Shown here: positions 1 through 10,200 of the stretch, in pieces
How the letters are laid out: each line of letters opens with the position of its first letter
Position numbering within the stretch: position 1 is the stretch's first letter
Assembly (NCBI RefSeq): GCF_024721975.1
Contig: NZ_JANQBB010000007.1
Span: forward strand, 310,001-374,000
Reading direction: 5' to 3'
Length of the DNA stretch: 64,000 bases
Origin: Paenibacillus endoradicis
GTDB taxonomy: Bacteria > Bacillota > Bacilli > Paenibacillales > Paenibacillaceae
Made by a program: the position numbers and the translations under genes
Notes under the pieces: model-generated
The model's input: the letters and a program-made list of their open reading frames with translations, nothing else
Database searches by the model: none
Told to the model about the DNA's origin: nothing

Positions 1-2067
1 AATGATAATGGGAATAGTGATAAACAGTTAAGAAGTTTAATAGATATGAAGAATGCTTTTGACGCAGCATCTATTATTGCGGTTACAGATGCAAGTGGTG
101 TTATTACATATGTTAATGATATGTTCTGTCATATTTCTAAATACAGTAGACATGAATTAGTCGGGAAAACGCATAGAGTAATCAATTCCAAACATCATCC
201 CAAACAATTTTTTGCAGATATGTGGAATACAATCATGCAAGGTATAGTATGGCGTGGAGAAGTTGAAAATCGCGCGAAGGATGGCAGCTACTATTGGATG
301 AATACAACGATCGTTCCTTTTCTAGACGATCAAGGTAAACCATATCAGTATGTCTCCATACGATCTGATATCTCAGATCGAGTGATAGCTGAAACTAAGT
401 TAGCTAAAGTGTTGCAACATGATTTTCGTCGTACGATCAAAAACTTGCAAAATTGTATTTTCAAACTAACCCGCGATCTAGATCAGAGAATTATTTTTAC
501 ATTAAGTGAAGGAAGAATAGCTGAACTACTCGACATTACAACGGAACAAGTTGAGAATATTTGGATTAAAGAAGTTTGGAAAGAACAGTTTCATCATGTG
601 GAACAATATTTTGAAGAGGCTTTCCAGGGGGAAAGTCATCAATTCGAGATGCAGTATGGTAATAAATATTACTACATTTCGTTATCCCCAGTAATAGAGC
701 AAGAGATTGTCATCGAAGTAGTTGGATCAATGATTGATATAACAGAGCGTAAAGAAGCAGAAGAAACGATTCATGTGATGGCTCATTTTGATTCATTAAC
801 GAATCTTCCCAATCGAACATCATTCAATAGAGCACTTACTGATGTGATTCATATTGCTCAAGAAAAAGGTAGTAAGGTTGCTGTATTGTTTATGGATTTG
901 GATCGATTCAAAACGGTCAATGATACAATGGGACATTCCGCTGGAGATAAGTTGCTCCAAAGTGTTGCTTTGAGATTGTTAGGCAAGCTAACGGGCGTAG
1001 GCTATGTTTCCCGTCAAGGTGGAGATGAATTCACGATGTATCTTGAAAATGCTAATCGCGCTCAAGTAGAGTGGTTGGCCGAACAAATCATCGAAGATAT
1101 GGCCGATCCATTTATCGTTAATGGAACGGAAGTATATATTTCACCAAGTATTGGTATTAGTATGTATCCGCAAGATGGGTCAACGATTGATCAATTATTA
1201 CGGAATGCGGATGCAGCGATGTATGTAGCAAAAGAAAAGGGGAAGAACAATTATCAATTCTTCACCTTACAATTACATCATGCAATCTCTACTCGACTTG
1301 AACTTGAGAGAGATTTACGTCGAGCGATTGAAAAAGAAGAATTGGAATTATGGTATCAGCCTAAAGTTAATTTGAGTAGTAATCAACTCATTGGAATGGA
1401 AGCTTTATTAAGATGGAATCATCCAAGCCAAGGGATGATTGCTCCTGAACGTTTCATTCAAATTGCAGAAGAGACTAATCTCATTGTACCTATCGGAGAA
1501 TGGGTATTACGTGAAGCATGTAGCCGGATGAAAAATTGGTATGATCAAGGGATTATAGATATTAATGTAGCTGTAAATATTAGTTTGAAACAATTCATGC
1601 ATGATGATTTCCCGGCATTAATATCAGAAATTTTATTAGATAGTGGGCTTGCTCCACAATATTTAGAACTTGAAATAACAGAAAGTGTTGCCCAAAATGC
1701 ACAATATTCTATTAAAGTTTTGAACAAAATCAAACAACTTGGAGTAAGTATGAGCATAGATGATTTTGGAACGGGTTATAGCTCACTTAGTTATCTTAGT
1801 CAGTTCCCTATTGATCGATTGAAAATTGATCAATCATTTGTCAGAAACTTAAATGACAATAATAAAGTTATTATTCGTACGATTCTAGATATTGCCAATC
1901 ACATGGGTATTTCGGTTATTGCCGAAGGGGTAGAGACCATTGACCAAGTAGAGTTTTTGAAGCATTTGAACTGCCAAGAAGCACAAGGGTATTATTATAG
2001 TAAGCCGTTAGCAATAATTGATGCGAATAAATTTATTAGTGCACATAAGAAAATAACGATTTCTTAA
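1..2067 (+). CDS. PAS-PAS-GGDEF-EAL cyclic-di-GMP protein, 5' end outside window
   Basis: This is a cytoplasmic bifunctional cyclic-di-GMP protein, cut by the left edge. The frame is open from base 1. The ATG at 46 has no ribosome-binding site in front and sits just before the first PAS fold, so it is probably internal. Numbered from that Met, a PAS domain covers about residues 6-115, a second divergent PAS about 130-243, GGDEF about 245-405 (motif intact at 325-329) and EAL about 430-665. The EAL motif is at 452-454, the metal-binding pair D572-D573 (DDFGTGYS) is intact, and AEGVET and QGYY follow. Both diguanylate cyclase and phosphodiesterase activities are therefore plausible, tuned by whatever the PAS domains bind. 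No membrane segment is visible in the part present. A hairpin follows the stop. Confidence 0.93.
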   Translation, partial: NDNGNSDKQLRSLIDMKNAFDAASIIAVTDASGVITYVNDMFCHISKYSRHELVGKTHRVINSKHHPKQFFADMWNTIMQGIVWRGEVENRAKDGSYYWMNTTIVPFLDDQGKPYQYVSIRSDISDRVIAETKLAKVLQHDFRRTIKNLQNCIFKLTRDLDQRIIFTLSEGRIAELLDITTEQVENIWIKEVWKEQFHHVEQYFEEAFQGESHQFEMQYGNKYYYISLSPVIEQEIVIEVVGSMIDITERKEAEETIHVMAHFDSLTNLPNRTSFNRALTDVIHIAQEKGSKVAVLFMDLDRFKTVNDTMGHSAGDKLLQSVALRLLGKLTGVGYVSRQGGDEFTMYLENANRAQVEWLAEQIIEDMADPFIVNGTEVYISPSIGISMYPQDGSTIDQLLRNADAAMYVAKEKGKNNYQFFTLQLHHAISTRLELERDLRRAIEKEELELWYQPKVNLSSNQLIGMEALLRWNHPSQGMIAPERFIQIAEETNLIVPIGEWVLREACSRMKNWYDQGIIDINVAVNISLKQFMHDDFPALISEILLDSGLAPQYLELEITESVAQNAQYSIKVLNKIKQLGVSMSIDDFGTGYSSLSYLSQFPIDRLKIDQSFVRNLNDNNKVIIRTILDIANHMGISVIAEGVETIDQVEFLKHLNCQEAQGYYYSKPLAIIDANKFISAHKKITIS

Positions 2068-2073
2068 TTGAAA

Positions 2074-2134
2074 TAACGTATAGCTTCTGACGATTGGTAG
2101 TAAAATATAACCAATTAGCAGAAGCTATCGTTAT
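2074..2134 (+). terminator. Hairpin after the GGDEF-EAL gene
   Basis: The arms ATAGCTTCTG (2080-2089) and CAGAAGCTAT (2119-2128) pair perfectly. They are extended outside by ATAACG/CGTTAT and inside by ATTGGT/ACCAAT. The downstream tract is only moderately T-rich, so this is a likely but not textbook terminator. Confidence 0.6.
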
Positions 2135-2274
2135 ATTTCACTAATGGATATAGAAGATGTACAATAAAGAAGAACAGAGCATTACACATCGTGATGTTAT
2201 TTCATCTTGTCTATGTGGTTTTTAATTCTACACTTACATCTATCAATAAAATAAAGTTTTGAGGAGTACTGATT

Positions 2275-3495
2275 ATGAAAGAACAATTACTAAGACGATT
2301 CATCTCATATGTAAAAGTGGGAACACAAGCGGATCCTAATGTCGCAACATGTCCATCTACCGGAGGACAACTAATGTTAGCCAAACAACTTGCAGAAGAA
2401 TTACAGGAGCTTGGACTATCAGATGTTACTTTAGATGACAATGGATATGTAATGGCAACTTTGCCTGCAAATTCAGATGTGCCAACACCGACTATTGGTT
2501 TCATTGCTCATATGGATACGGCAACTGAACTAACGGGTTTTAATGTAAACCCACAAATCGTAGAAAATTATGATGGTACAGATATTGTGTTGAATTACTC
2601 ACAACAAATTGTATTATCACCAAAACAATTTCCTGAGTTATTGAAATATAGTGGTCAAACATTAATTACTACGGATGGTAATACATTGCTTGGTGCTGAC
2701 GATAAAGCAGGTATTGCAGAGATTGTAACTGCAATGGCTTATTTATTAGAGCATCCGGAAATTAAGCATGGAACAATAAAAATCGGCTTTACACCTGATG
2801 AAGAAATCGGTAGAGGCGCAGATTTGTTCGATGTGGAAGCTTTTGGTGCAGAGTATGCCTATACGATGGATGGCGGTCCACTTGGGGAATTGCAGTATGA
2901 AAACTTTAATGCTGCAAGTGCTAAAGTAACATGTTTTGGACGTAGTGTTCATCCAGGTACTGCTAAAGGGAAGATGATTAATGCTACACGTATTGCACAT
3001 GCATTTCAAACAGCAATGCCTGAATACGAAACGCCAGAACATACTGATGGTTATGAAGGATTTTATCATCTAAGTCAAATAGAAGGTGGCGTTGAAGAGA
3101 CGACACTACAATATATTATTAGAGAATTTGATCAAGATACATTTGAAGAGCGCAAGCAATTTGTAGCAGATGTCGGCAAACAAATTGAACAGAAATATGG
3201 CGAGGGAAGTGTGAAAATTGAAATTACGGATAGTTATTACAATATGCGTAATCAGATTGAACCTCGTATGGAAATTGTAGATCGTGCTTTTGAAGCTATG
3301 ACTAAAGTTGGTATCACACCAATCGTTGAGCCAATCCGTGGAGGAACTGACGGATCACGCTTATCGTATATGGGCTTGCCTACACCGAATATTTTTGCAG
3401 GTGGAGAGAATTTCCATGGGAAATATGAATTTGTATCCATTGATACGATGCAAAAAGCGGTAGAAGTTATTGTTGAAATAGCAAAATGCGAGTAG
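2275..3495 (+). CDS. pepT: Peptidase T (tripeptide aminopeptidase)
   Basis: A cytosolic zinc metallopeptidase of family M20B that removes the N-terminal residue of tripeptides. At 406 aa it has the normal length for PepT. The metal and catalytic residues are visible: H79 and D81 in HMDT, D142 in GADDKAG, E176-E177 in [11 protein letters not shown]199 in the TMDGG segment, and a late histidine in [10 protein letters not shown]. The [10 protein letters not shown] segment near residue 355 is also typical. GAGGAG at 2261-2266 lies 8 bases before the ATG, which fixes the start. It is a single gene between a hairpin and the Gfo/Idh/MocA gene and probably serves peptide salvage. It could be confused with other M20 peptidases, but the full-length pattern fits PepT well. 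Confidence 0.93.
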   Translation: MKEQLLRRFISYVKVGTQADPNVATCPSTGGQLMLAKQLAEELQELGLSDVTLDDNGYVMATLPANSDVPTPTIGFIAHMDTATELTGFNVNPQIVENYDGTDIVLNYSQQIVLSPKQFPELLKYSGQTLITTDGNTLLGADDKAGIAEIVTAMAYLLEHPEIKHGTIKIGFTPDEEIGRGADLFDVEAFGAEYAYTMDGGPLGELQYENFNAASAKVTCFGRSVHPGTAKGKMINATRIAHAFQTAMPEYETPEHTDGYEGFYHLSQIEGGVEETTLQYIIREFDQDTFEERKQFVADVGKQIEQKYGEGSVKIEITDSYYNMRNQIEPRMEIVDRAFEAMTKVGITPIVEPIRGGTDGSRLSYMGLPTPNIFAGGENFHGKYEFVSIDTMQKAVEVIVEIAKCE

Positions 3496-3567
3496 AGTAT
3501 AGTTATAATAAGGATGTAATGTGATAATTCTTATTAAATTGATTCTTGTGTAGTGGGGGAGCATAAC

Positions 3568-4653
3568 GTGCAAAAGGTAAGAGTGGGGATTATTGGTTGC
3601 GGTAATATAAGTGATGCCTATCTAGTAAATTGTGTTCATTATGAAGAACTTGAAATCGTTGCCTTAGCAGATTTGAATGGGGAATTAGCACAAACGAAAG
3701 CTGATAAATATAATGTTGAAAAAGTATTAACAACAGAACAACTATTAGCTGATCCCGATATTGATATTGTATTGAATTTAACAATACCACAAGTACATGC
3801 AACGGTTAGTCTTGCTGCGCTTGATGCAGGAAAGCATGTGTATTCTGAGAAACCTCTAGCTGTTACTGTTGAAGATGGTCAACGAATTGTTGCTAAGGCT
3901 AGAGAGCTTGGGCTTCGCGTTGGTGTAGCACCTGATACTGTATTAGGTGCTGGCATTCAAACATGTCGAAAACTTATTGATGATGGTGCAATTGGTCAAC
4001 CTATTGCAGCAAATGCCTTTATGTTATCGGGTGGACCAGAAAGCTGGCATCCTAACCCATCGTTCTTATATGCAAAGGGAGCGGGTCCGATGTTCGATAT
4101 GGGACCTTATTACTTATCAGCATTTATAACGTTACTTGGACCGATCACGCGTGTAACTGGATCAGCAGTAATCTCTTACCCAGAGCGTAAAATTACTAGT
4201 GAGCCACAATATGGTGAAATGATTCAAGTAGAAACGCCAACACATATTAACGGCATTATCGATTTTGAAAGCGGAGCAACGGCAACACTCGTTACGAGTT
4301 TTGATGTTAAAGGTGGAAGTTCGTTGCCTAATATCGAAATTTACGGTAGTGAAGGATCGATTATAGTCCCTGATCCAAACACATTCAGTGGACCAGTTAA
4401 GCTACGTAAGGCAGGTAGTGAACAATTTGAAGAAGTTGAGTTGACGCATCCATATGGCGGTAATGATCGTGGTATCGGCTTACTAGATATGGCGAAAGCA
4501 ATTCAAGAGAATCGTCCTCATCGCGCGAGTGGGGAACTAGCACTACAAGTACTTGAAATTATGCACGGTTTCCATATCGCTTCTGCTGAGAGTCGTCATT
4601 ATAAAGTAGAATATAACTGTGAGAGACCTACTGCAATGTTAAGTAATAATTAA
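3568..4653 (+). CDS. Gfo/Idh/MocA family oxidoreductase
   Basis: An NAD(P)-dependent sugar or inositol-type dehydrogenase; the substrate cannot be read from sequence. The N-terminal Rossmann fold starts RVGIIGCGNISDAY, followed by the EKP motif (YSEKPLAV) near residue 95, where the lysine normally takes part in catalysis, and then the alpha/beta C-terminal domain. The frame is open from a GTG at 3553, but GGGGGA at 3555-3560 sits at the right distance from the GTG at 3568. I chose that start, giving a 361-aa protein beginning VQKVRVGIIG. It lies 70 bp after pepT and before the xylo-oligosaccharide-type cluster. Genes of this family often accompany sugar uptake systems, but a hairpin separates this one from the regulators. 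Confidence 0.85.
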   Translation: MQKVRVGIIGCGNISDAYLVNCVHYEELEIVALADLNGELAQTKADKYNVEKVLTTEQLLADPDIDIVLNLTIPQVHATVSLAALDAGKHVYSEKPLAVTVEDGQRIVAKARELGLRVGVAPDTVLGAGIQTCRKLIDDGAIGQPIAANAFMLSGGPESWHPNPSFLYAKGAGPMFDMGPYYLSAFITLLGPITRVTGSAVISYPERKITSEPQYGEMIQVETPTHINGIIDFESGATATLVTSFDVKGGSSLPNIEIYGSEGSIIVPDPNTFSGPVKLRKAGSEQFEEVELTHPYGGNDRGIGLLDMAKAIQENRPHRASGELALQVLEIMHGFHIASAESRHYKVEYNCERPTAMLSNN

Positions 4654-4679
4654 GTTCAATTATATAGTATAATTCGGAT

Positions 4680-4733
4680 AGAGTCGGTAAGTTAGTTAAG
4701 GAAATCCTTAATTTTCGTATCGACTCTTTCTTT
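4680..4733 (+). terminator. Terminator after the Gfo/Idh/MocA gene
   Basis: An outer stem AGAGTCG/CGACTCT (4680-4686 and 4721-4727) encloses an inner hairpin TTAAGG-AAAT-CCTTAA (4696-4711), followed by TTCTTT. It separates the oxidoreductase from the two-component genes. Confidence 0.55.
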
Positions 4734-4785
4734 ATTGTTGGCAATAATACCATATTATAGTAGTCTAATGTTGGAGGTGAGGCGC

Positions 4786-6360
4786 TTGTATCGTATTTTA
4801 TTAGTTGATGATGAATTATTTTTTCGGCAAGGTTTAAGAGCGATAATAGATTGGGAGTCATGTGGATACGAAGTAATAGGCGAACAAGATAATGGTGAAG
4901 ATGCATTCCATTATATCGTTGAGCACCAACCCGATGTCGTCATTACAGATATTAGGATGCCTGAATGTGATGGGCTACAATTGATACATAAAGTTGTGCA
5001 CGAAGCAAAGCTGCCAACAAAATTCATAATTGTAAGCGGTTACGATGAGTTCAAATATGCTCAGCAAGCAGTGAAATATGGCGTATGTGACTTTTTATTA
5101 AAACCAATTGATGAGCAAATCCTTGAGAATAGTCTATTAGATATAGCAGCGAAATTGCAAAGTGAAAAGAAACAATCGCGACATTCACTTATGCATCATC
5201 ACGAAGAATTGATCAAAATCATCTTACAAGAACAACCAACTAACGCTCAGTTAATTAATTATTATTCAAGTTTGAAATTACAAGTAACGGAGCAATATTA
5301 TTTCGTGTTTGTAGAAAATAATCATTATCCCGTAATTAAAAGTAGAGATTTGCATCATATCGACCAGCTTCAGAAATACCTTGAACTATTAACTGAACTT
5401 CTACCTCAGTTTGAATCCCAATATTTATACCCACAACAAGGAAAGTTAGGCTTCATTATTAAGAGATCTTGGCTAAAAGAGTATTCTTCGATTTCTTCGT
5501 TAATGAAACAATTACATCGAAAGTTATCTTTACTAGAGCAAGGTACTATTCATCTGTATTATAGTCAACTCTGTGAAGGGATTAATTTTCTGAAGGAAGC
5601 TTATGAAGCTGCTGAATACGTACAGCAATTCAAATACTACGATAACAGACAATTATATGATTACAACGATTTTACTAGTTTTACGCTAAGACATATTATG
5701 CTGCCAGCAGATCATTATAAGCAGTTACTTCAGGAGATGGAGGAGAATGACAAGCATCGTATTACGAAGGAGTTAGATTTGTTATTTTTGCGTTTTAGTG
5801 CTGAGTATTGCTCTATCGAGGCAATTAAAGCTAGTCTGCACAAGCTAGTGGCAGATTGTTTGCAAATTTTGCATGAGATGGAAATAGACAAAAAACGATT
5901 ATCTAAGCTTCATGCGGTACTGACTTGGGATCACTACAATATTGAATTGTTAAACTTGAAAAGTTTAATATTAACGTTTTTATTGGAATGTGGTTCATCA
6001 ATTGCTGAAGAACGCAAAGAAATGTCAAAGGGTGGTATACAACGTATTAAGAAATATATTGATCAACATTATGCAGAGCAAGTAAGTTTGAAAACGATAG
6101 CATCAAAGTTTTATATTAATCCCGTTTATTTGGGTCAATTATTCAAAAAAACATATGATATCTATTTCAATGATTACTTATTGCAAATTAGAATTAATGA
6201 GGCAAAGAAGTTATTACGTCAAACGGATTTGAGGATCTATGAAATCGCTGAAAAAGTGGGTTTCAATCATCCAGAGTATTTTGTCGCGCAATTTGAAAAA
6301 ATAGAGAAATTATCTCCTACGGCATATCGCCAAACGTTTCATAGTACAGTAGGTGAATAG
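4786..6360 (+). CDS. YesN-type response regulator with AraC DNA-binding domain
   Basis: A transcription activator of the type that controls oligosaccharide uptake operons. The receiver domain covers residues 1-120, with phospho-acceptor D55 (VVITDIRMPE), the acidic pair D8-D9 and K106 in LLKPID. A divergent middle region follows, and two AraC-type helix-turn-helix motifs occupy about the last 100 residues (ending in YFVAQFEKIEKLSPTAYRQ). The reading frame is open further upstream, but GGAGGTGA at 4773-4780 points to the TTG at 4786 and gives a protein starting directly at the receiver fold (LYRILLVDD). The protein is 524 aa. It is followed after 2 bp by its sensor kinase, and the likely target is the promoter before the binding-protein gene at 8263. 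Confidence 0.92.
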   Translation: MYRILLVDDELFFRQGLRAIIDWESCGYEVIGEQDNGEDAFHYIVEHQPDVVITDIRMPECDGLQLIHKVVHEAKLPTKFIIVSGYDEFKYAQQAVKYGVCDFLLKPIDEQILENSLLDIAAKLQSEKKQSRHSLMHHHEELIKIILQEQPTNAQLINYYSSLKLQVTEQYYFVFVENNHYPVIKSRDLHHIDQLQKYLELLTELLPQFESQYLYPQQGKLGFIIKRSWLKEYSSISSLMKQLHRKLSLLEQGTIHLYYSQLCEGINFLKEAYEAAEYVQQFKYYDNRQLYDYNDFTSFTLRHIMLPADHYKQLLQEMEENDKHRITKELDLLFLRFSAEYCSIEAIKASLHKLVADCLQILHEMEIDKKRLSKLHAVLTWDHYNIELLNLKSLILTFLLECGSSIAEERKEMSKGGIQRIKKYIDQHYAEQVSLKTIASKFYINPVYLGQLFKKTYDIYFNDYLLQIRINEAKKLLRQTDLRIYEIAEKVGFNHPEYFVAQFEKIEKLSPTAYRQTFHSTVGE

Positions 6361-6362
6361 AA

Positions 6363-8159
6363 ATGAGATTATTAAAAAAAGAAAAACTATTTCCGCGTCT
6401 AGATGATATGCGATTGCGTAACAAGTTTCTTATGCTCTATATCTGTTGCGTATTTTTACCGATTATTTTAACGAACGTTATTTTCTATACTACAATGAGC
6501 AGTAATGTTCGTGAACAACGTATGGAGGATATCGATATTAGTTTGCAGCAAGTACAAAATCAGTTTTGGATGCAAATAGAAGCTGCCGTAAGTGTCTCCT
6601 ATATTTTCTATACGGATATTAACTTATATACTCTATTAGATGAACAGTACAGTAATCCAGCTGATTTCGTAGGGGCGTATGATAATTACATGCGTCGAAT
6701 GATAAACAGTTATACACCAGTATATACTTCGGTGCAAAACATCAAAATCTATGTTAATAACCCAATGGTGCTTCATTCTGGCGGTATTGCATACTTGTCT
6801 GACGATGTAAGAGCAAAGCATTGGTTTCGTGCACTAGATCAGCGTACTTCGAGTGAACCTGTATTTGTACGTTCACCGAGAGAAGATAGTATTCGTTCCG
6901 GTAGAATGGAAGAAGAGAGTGATAGCTTCAGTATTCTTCGTGTCATGGACTATTATGACTCTTACAGTACATGGGATAAAGTATTGAAAATTGAATTGAA
7001 AACGAATTCGATTGCATCCACGTTATCGAATCTAAATGTACCGGGCTATACTTATCTTGTTGACCCACAAGGAGTTATACAATTTACTAACGATCCAGAT
7101 ATTGATTGGATTTCTGAAAGAATCTCGATAGATAATCTATCGAAAAATAGTGAACTGTACAGGTTTGAAAATGACAGCTATGATGCAGATCCATTATTAG
7201 GTTGGCGGCTAGTTGCCTTAGTGCCAAAGAGCGAAATATTACAAGAGGTTCAAACCTCACGTCATTTTGTACTGTGGATAGCAGTAGTTAATATCATCGT
7301 CGCTAGTAGTATTATTATTATCATTTCACGTTCGATTACAACCCGTCTAGGTTTTATTCTGAAATATATGAAACGTGTGAAAAACCAACATTTTGATGTC
7401 ATTACGAAGCGCGAATCTAGAGATGAGATCGGGCAATTGACGAGTGAATTTAATCGAATGTCATTGCAAATTGGTAGTTTAATTAACGATGTATATGTAG
7501 CAGATATTAAAGAGAAAGATATGGAGCTGGAGCAACGCTATGCTCAGCTTAATGCCCTTCAAAGTCAAATCAATCCTCATTTTCTATTTAATGCACTAGA
7601 AACGATTCGAATGAGAAGTATTATGAAAAAGGAAATAGAAACAGCCAAAATCATTCATAATATGGCGAAATTATTCCGGAGCTCATTAACTTGGAGAAGA
7701 GATAAAGTTTCATTGAAAGAAGAAGTTGAATTTATTTCTTGTTTCCTTGAAATTCAACATTATCGCTTCGCTGATCGATTAGAATACAATATTCACGTTG
7801 ATCCTACTGCTGAAAAATGCGTTGTGCCCAAATTAATATACTTACCCTTTGTAGAAAATGCTTGTATTCATGGTATTGAAAAAGTAAAGAAAGGCGGAAT
7901 AGTAAATATCTCGATCGAAGTACTGAATGATGAATTACATTTCCGTATTGATGATAATGGAGCGGGTATGTCCGATGAACAGCGAATGAAAATATATACC
8001 TATTTAACGGAAAATGCTGATCTTGGTGAACGTATTGGCGTGCAAAATGTACTTTACCGCTTAAAACTTATATACGGTAAACAATTTCATTTTGAGATTA
8101 GTAGTGCCAACGGTATAGGCACATCTATTCATATTATCCTACCGGCAGAGTATAAATAA
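6363..8159 (+). CDS. YesM-type membrane sensor histidine kinase
   Basis: The membrane sensor partner of the preceding regulator, 598 aa. A first membrane helix lies at about residues 22-44 and an extracellular sensing region follows to about 298. The second helix is at about 300-322 and a HAMP region (RDEIGQLTSEFNRM) comes next. The His_kinase domain has the phospho-acceptor in QINPHFLFNALE, and a C-terminal HATPase has the N box in FVENACIHG and G box DDNGAGM. The short NPHF form of the histidine box is characteristic of the YesM/LytS group. It presumably detects the oligosaccharide, directly or through the binding lipoprotein encoded next. Confidence 0.93.
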   Translation: MRLLKKEKLFPRLDDMRLRNKFLMLYICCVFLPIILTNVIFYTTMSSNVREQRMEDIDISLQQVQNQFWMQIEAAVSVSYIFYTDINLYTLLDEQYSNPADFVGAYDNYMRRMINSYTPVYTSVQNIKIYVNNPMVLHSGGIAYLSDDVRAKHWFRALDQRTSSEPVFVRSPREDSIRSGRMEEESDSFSILRVMDYYDSYSTWDKVLKIELKTNSIASTLSNLNVPGYTYLVDPQGVIQFTNDPDIDWISERISIDNLSKNSELYRFENDSYDADPLLGWRLVALVPKSEILQEVQTSRHFVLWIAVVNIIVASSIIIIISRSITTRLGFILKYMKRVKNQHFDVITKRESRDEIGQLTSEFNRMSLQIGSLINDVYVADIKEKDMELEQRYAQLNALQSQINPHFLFNALETIRMRSIMKKEIETAKIIHNMAKLFRSSLTWRRDKVSLKEEVEFISCFLEIQHYRFADRLEYNIHVDPTAEKCVVPKLIYLPFVENACIHGIEKVKKGGIVNISIEVLNDELHFRIDDNGAGMSDEQRMKIYTYLTENADLGERIGVQNVLYRLKLIYGKQFHFEISSANGIGTSIHIILPAEYK

Positions 8160-8218
8160 CTTAAATTTTTATATTAGAATCTATAGTTACTACACTGATT
8201 TCAGCAACCTTAGCAAGC

Positions 8219-8237
8219 TATAATGAAAGTGCTTACA
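8219..8237 (+). promoter_or_regulatory. -10 box overlapped by a cre-like site before the binding-protein gene
   Basis: TATAAT at 8219-8224 is a perfect -10 box, but no good -35 box lies 16-18 bases upstream, as expected for an activator-dependent promoter. TGAAAGTGCTTACA at 8224-8237 matches the catabolite-responsive element consensus TGWAARCGYTWNCA with one mismatch and would cover the transcription start. The second sugar cluster has the same arrangement at 49394-49414. CcpA repression is inferred. Confidence 0.6.
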
Positions 8238-8262
8238 AAATAATTAAAGGGGCTGAATTAAT

Positions 8263-9981
8263 ATGAAAAAGAGATCATCGTTACGTATTGCGATACTTCT
8301 TTTACTAGCAATTATGCTGGTGGTTACAGGATGTGGAAGCAAAAGCGGTGGAGAAAAAGGTAATAACTCTAATAATGGCGGCTCAAAAGGAACTGTAGAA
8401 ACGAATGGAAATGACAAACCAGAACCAGTATTAGAAAAAGTAACGTTTACTTACTTCAATGGTGGTGGCGCAGCTAAAGATATTAATACGAATGAGACAA
8501 CGATTGGTAAAGCGTTAGAAGATCAAACAGGCGTTAACTTTAAGATCGAAAATCTTGTGGGAGACTTGAACACTAAGGTTGGTACAATGATCGCTTCCAA
8601 GAAATATCCTGATGTACTTATCCCTGATGCAGCGATTGATGAAGTGTTAGGTGCAGGTGGATTTATCGACTTAACAAAACTTATAGAAGAATATGGTCCT
8701 AATATTAAACGTGTGTATGGCCCTTACTTCGACTTAATGACAGCAGAAGATGGTGGTATCTACTTCTTACCATTCTCTAACGTTGTTGGTGAATATATTC
8801 CAGATCCTAATATAGGTCAAGGTGCTTTCTGGGTTCAGCGTGGCGTATTGAAAGAAGCGGGCTACCCGAAAATTAAAACGATTGATGAATACTTCCAATT
8901 AATTCGTGATTATGAGAAAAAACATGAAAGCGAAGATTTAACAGGCTTTATTTCACTAACACATGACTGGAGATTCTTTGCTACTACTAACCCTCCAATG
9001 CATCTAGCTGGCTATCCTAATGATGGCGAAGTAACGGTTGATATGACGACATTTGAAGCGAAAGTTTATTCTAATAATGATGACACAAAACGCTATATGA
9101 AGTTACTGAATGAGTTGAATGCAGAAGGATTATTTGATAAGGCTTCATTCATTGATAATTATGATCAATATTTAGCGAAATTAACTTCTGGTAAAGTACT
9201 TGGTTTCTTTGATTACGGCTGGCAAATTGGGAATGCTCAAAACGTATTAAAAGATGCGGCGAAAGCTGATCCTACGCAAGATGATCTAGTATACTTCCCA
9301 CTACCAGTTACATTTGACGGCAATAAAGATCAATATCTTGATCCACCTGCTTTCGTTAAAAACCGTGGTATGGGTATTACAGTAAGTGCGAAAAACCCTG
9401 AGCGTATTATTCAATATATCGATAACCTGCTTAAAGAAGAAAATCAAATTCTAAAAAGCTGGGGAATTAAAGGCGAAACATATGAAATCAACGAAGAAGG
9501 ACGTTACTACCGTACAGAAGAGCAAATCAAGAAAATTGATGAACCATTCCGTGAAAGCTTTGGATTCAAATATTATGACTGGAACTGGCCACAATATGGA
9601 ACTAACTCTACACTTGCAGATGGTAATGCTTTAGCTCCTGGATTACAACCTGAAGTATTCCAAATGAGTTTGACAGCAGAAGATAAAACGATTCTAGATG
9701 CTTACGGCGTTCAAACGTATGCTGAAATGTTTGCTGCTCCTGATGATCGTCCATGGTTCCCTGCTTGGGGTATTGCGAAAGAACAAGGATCTGCTGAGCA
9801 AATCTATGAAACGAAAAAGACAGAATTAACTCGTAAATATTTCCCGAAATTAGTACTTGACCCTCCTAGCAAATATGAAAGTAACTGGGCAGAATTCACT
9901 GCAGAATTCAATAAGCTTGATACTGCGGGCTATGAAAGCTTTGTAACTGGCGAGATCAAGAAGATTATTGATGGTAACTAA
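8263..9981 (+). CDS. Extracellular sugar-binding lipoprotein, LplA type
   Basis: The solute receptor of a CUT1-family ABC importer, anchored outside the membrane. The signal peptide ends in lipobox VTGC with the lipidated C24, followed by a Gly/Asn/Ser-rich linker to about residue 45. The mature part is a large family-1 solute-binding protein; the total of 572 aa is usual for LplA-like proteins and longer than MalE-like ones. AAAGGGG at 8246-8252 precedes the ATG. Its own promoter region lies upstream. The two permeases follow after an interval filled by a repeat element. With the GH8 exo-oligoxylanase downstream, the ligand is probably a xylo-oligosaccharide or aldouronate; this rests on neighbours, not on the binding site. 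Confidence 0.9.
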   Translation: MKKRSSLRIAILLLLAIMLVVTGCGSKSGGEKGNNSNNGGSKGTVETNGNDKPEPVLEKVTFTYFNGGGAAKDINTNETTIGKALEDQTGVNFKIENLVGDLNTKVGTMIASKKYPDVLIPDAAIDEVLGAGGFIDLTKLIEEYGPNIKRVYGPYFDLMTAEDGGIYFLPFSNVVGEYIPDPNIGQGAFWVQRGVLKEAGYPKIKTIDEYFQLIRDYEKKHESEDLTGFISLTHDWRFFATTNPPMHLAGYPNDGEVTVDMTTFEAKVYSNNDDTKRYMKLLNELNAEGLFDKASFIDNYDQYLAKLTSGKVLGFFDYGWQIGNAQNVLKDAAKADPTQDDLVYFPLPVTFDGNKDQYLDPPAFVKNRGMGITVSAKNPERIIQYIDNLLKEENQILKSWGIKGETYEINEEGRYYRTEEQIKKIDEPFRESFGFKYYDWNWPQYGTNSTLADGNALAPGLQPEVFQMSLTAEDKTILDAYGVQTYAEMFAAPDDRPWFPAWGIAKEQGSAEQIYETKKTELTRKYFPKLVLDPPSKYESNWAEFTAEFNKLDTAGYESFVTGEIKKIIDGN

Positions 9982-9987
9982 CTAGTC

Positions 9988-10200
9988 GTTAAAGTCTTTT
10001 TGAATTACCTCTTACAATGAAGGCTCAAAAAGCGGGCTTTAGGAACCAAGAAGATGGAGCGCTACTTGAGGGAGGAGGAAACGCAAGTGTACGTAATTGG
10101 TACACGCGTACCGGACTTCCCAAGTTCGTTACATCTTCGATGTCGAATAAGCTAAGAAGCCATTCAACGTTATCAAAGTCTGCTTTTTGAATTACCTCTA
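9988..10200 (-). repeat. Inverted-repeat element, one full reverse copy plus an end fragment
   Basis: This fills the 311-bp gap between binding protein and permease. A full copy at 10025-10190 has terminal inverted repeats (TCAAAAAGCGGGCTTT against AAAGTCTGCTTTTTGA). Read on the minus strand it begins AGAGGTAATTCAAAA, as the other copies do. A fragment of a second copy at about 9988-10012 repeats TTTTTGAATTACCTCT 187 bp upstream. The apex reads GTGTAC-CAATTAC-GTACAC. It belongs to the family also found near 22.9, 26.3, 30.3 and 37.8 kb, but is the only copy in reverse orientation to the gene it follows. Confidence 0.8.

Noticed and set aside
46..48. ATG at 46 as the start of the first gene
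   Set aside because: The frame is open to base 1, no ribosome-binding site precedes it, and it lies immediately before a PAS fold, so the gene is treated as cut by the window edge.
1545..1757. Short open frames on the opposite strand of real genes, here and in many other places
   Set aside because: They lie inside well-supported genes, have no ribosome-binding sites and show no protein-like composition or family motif.
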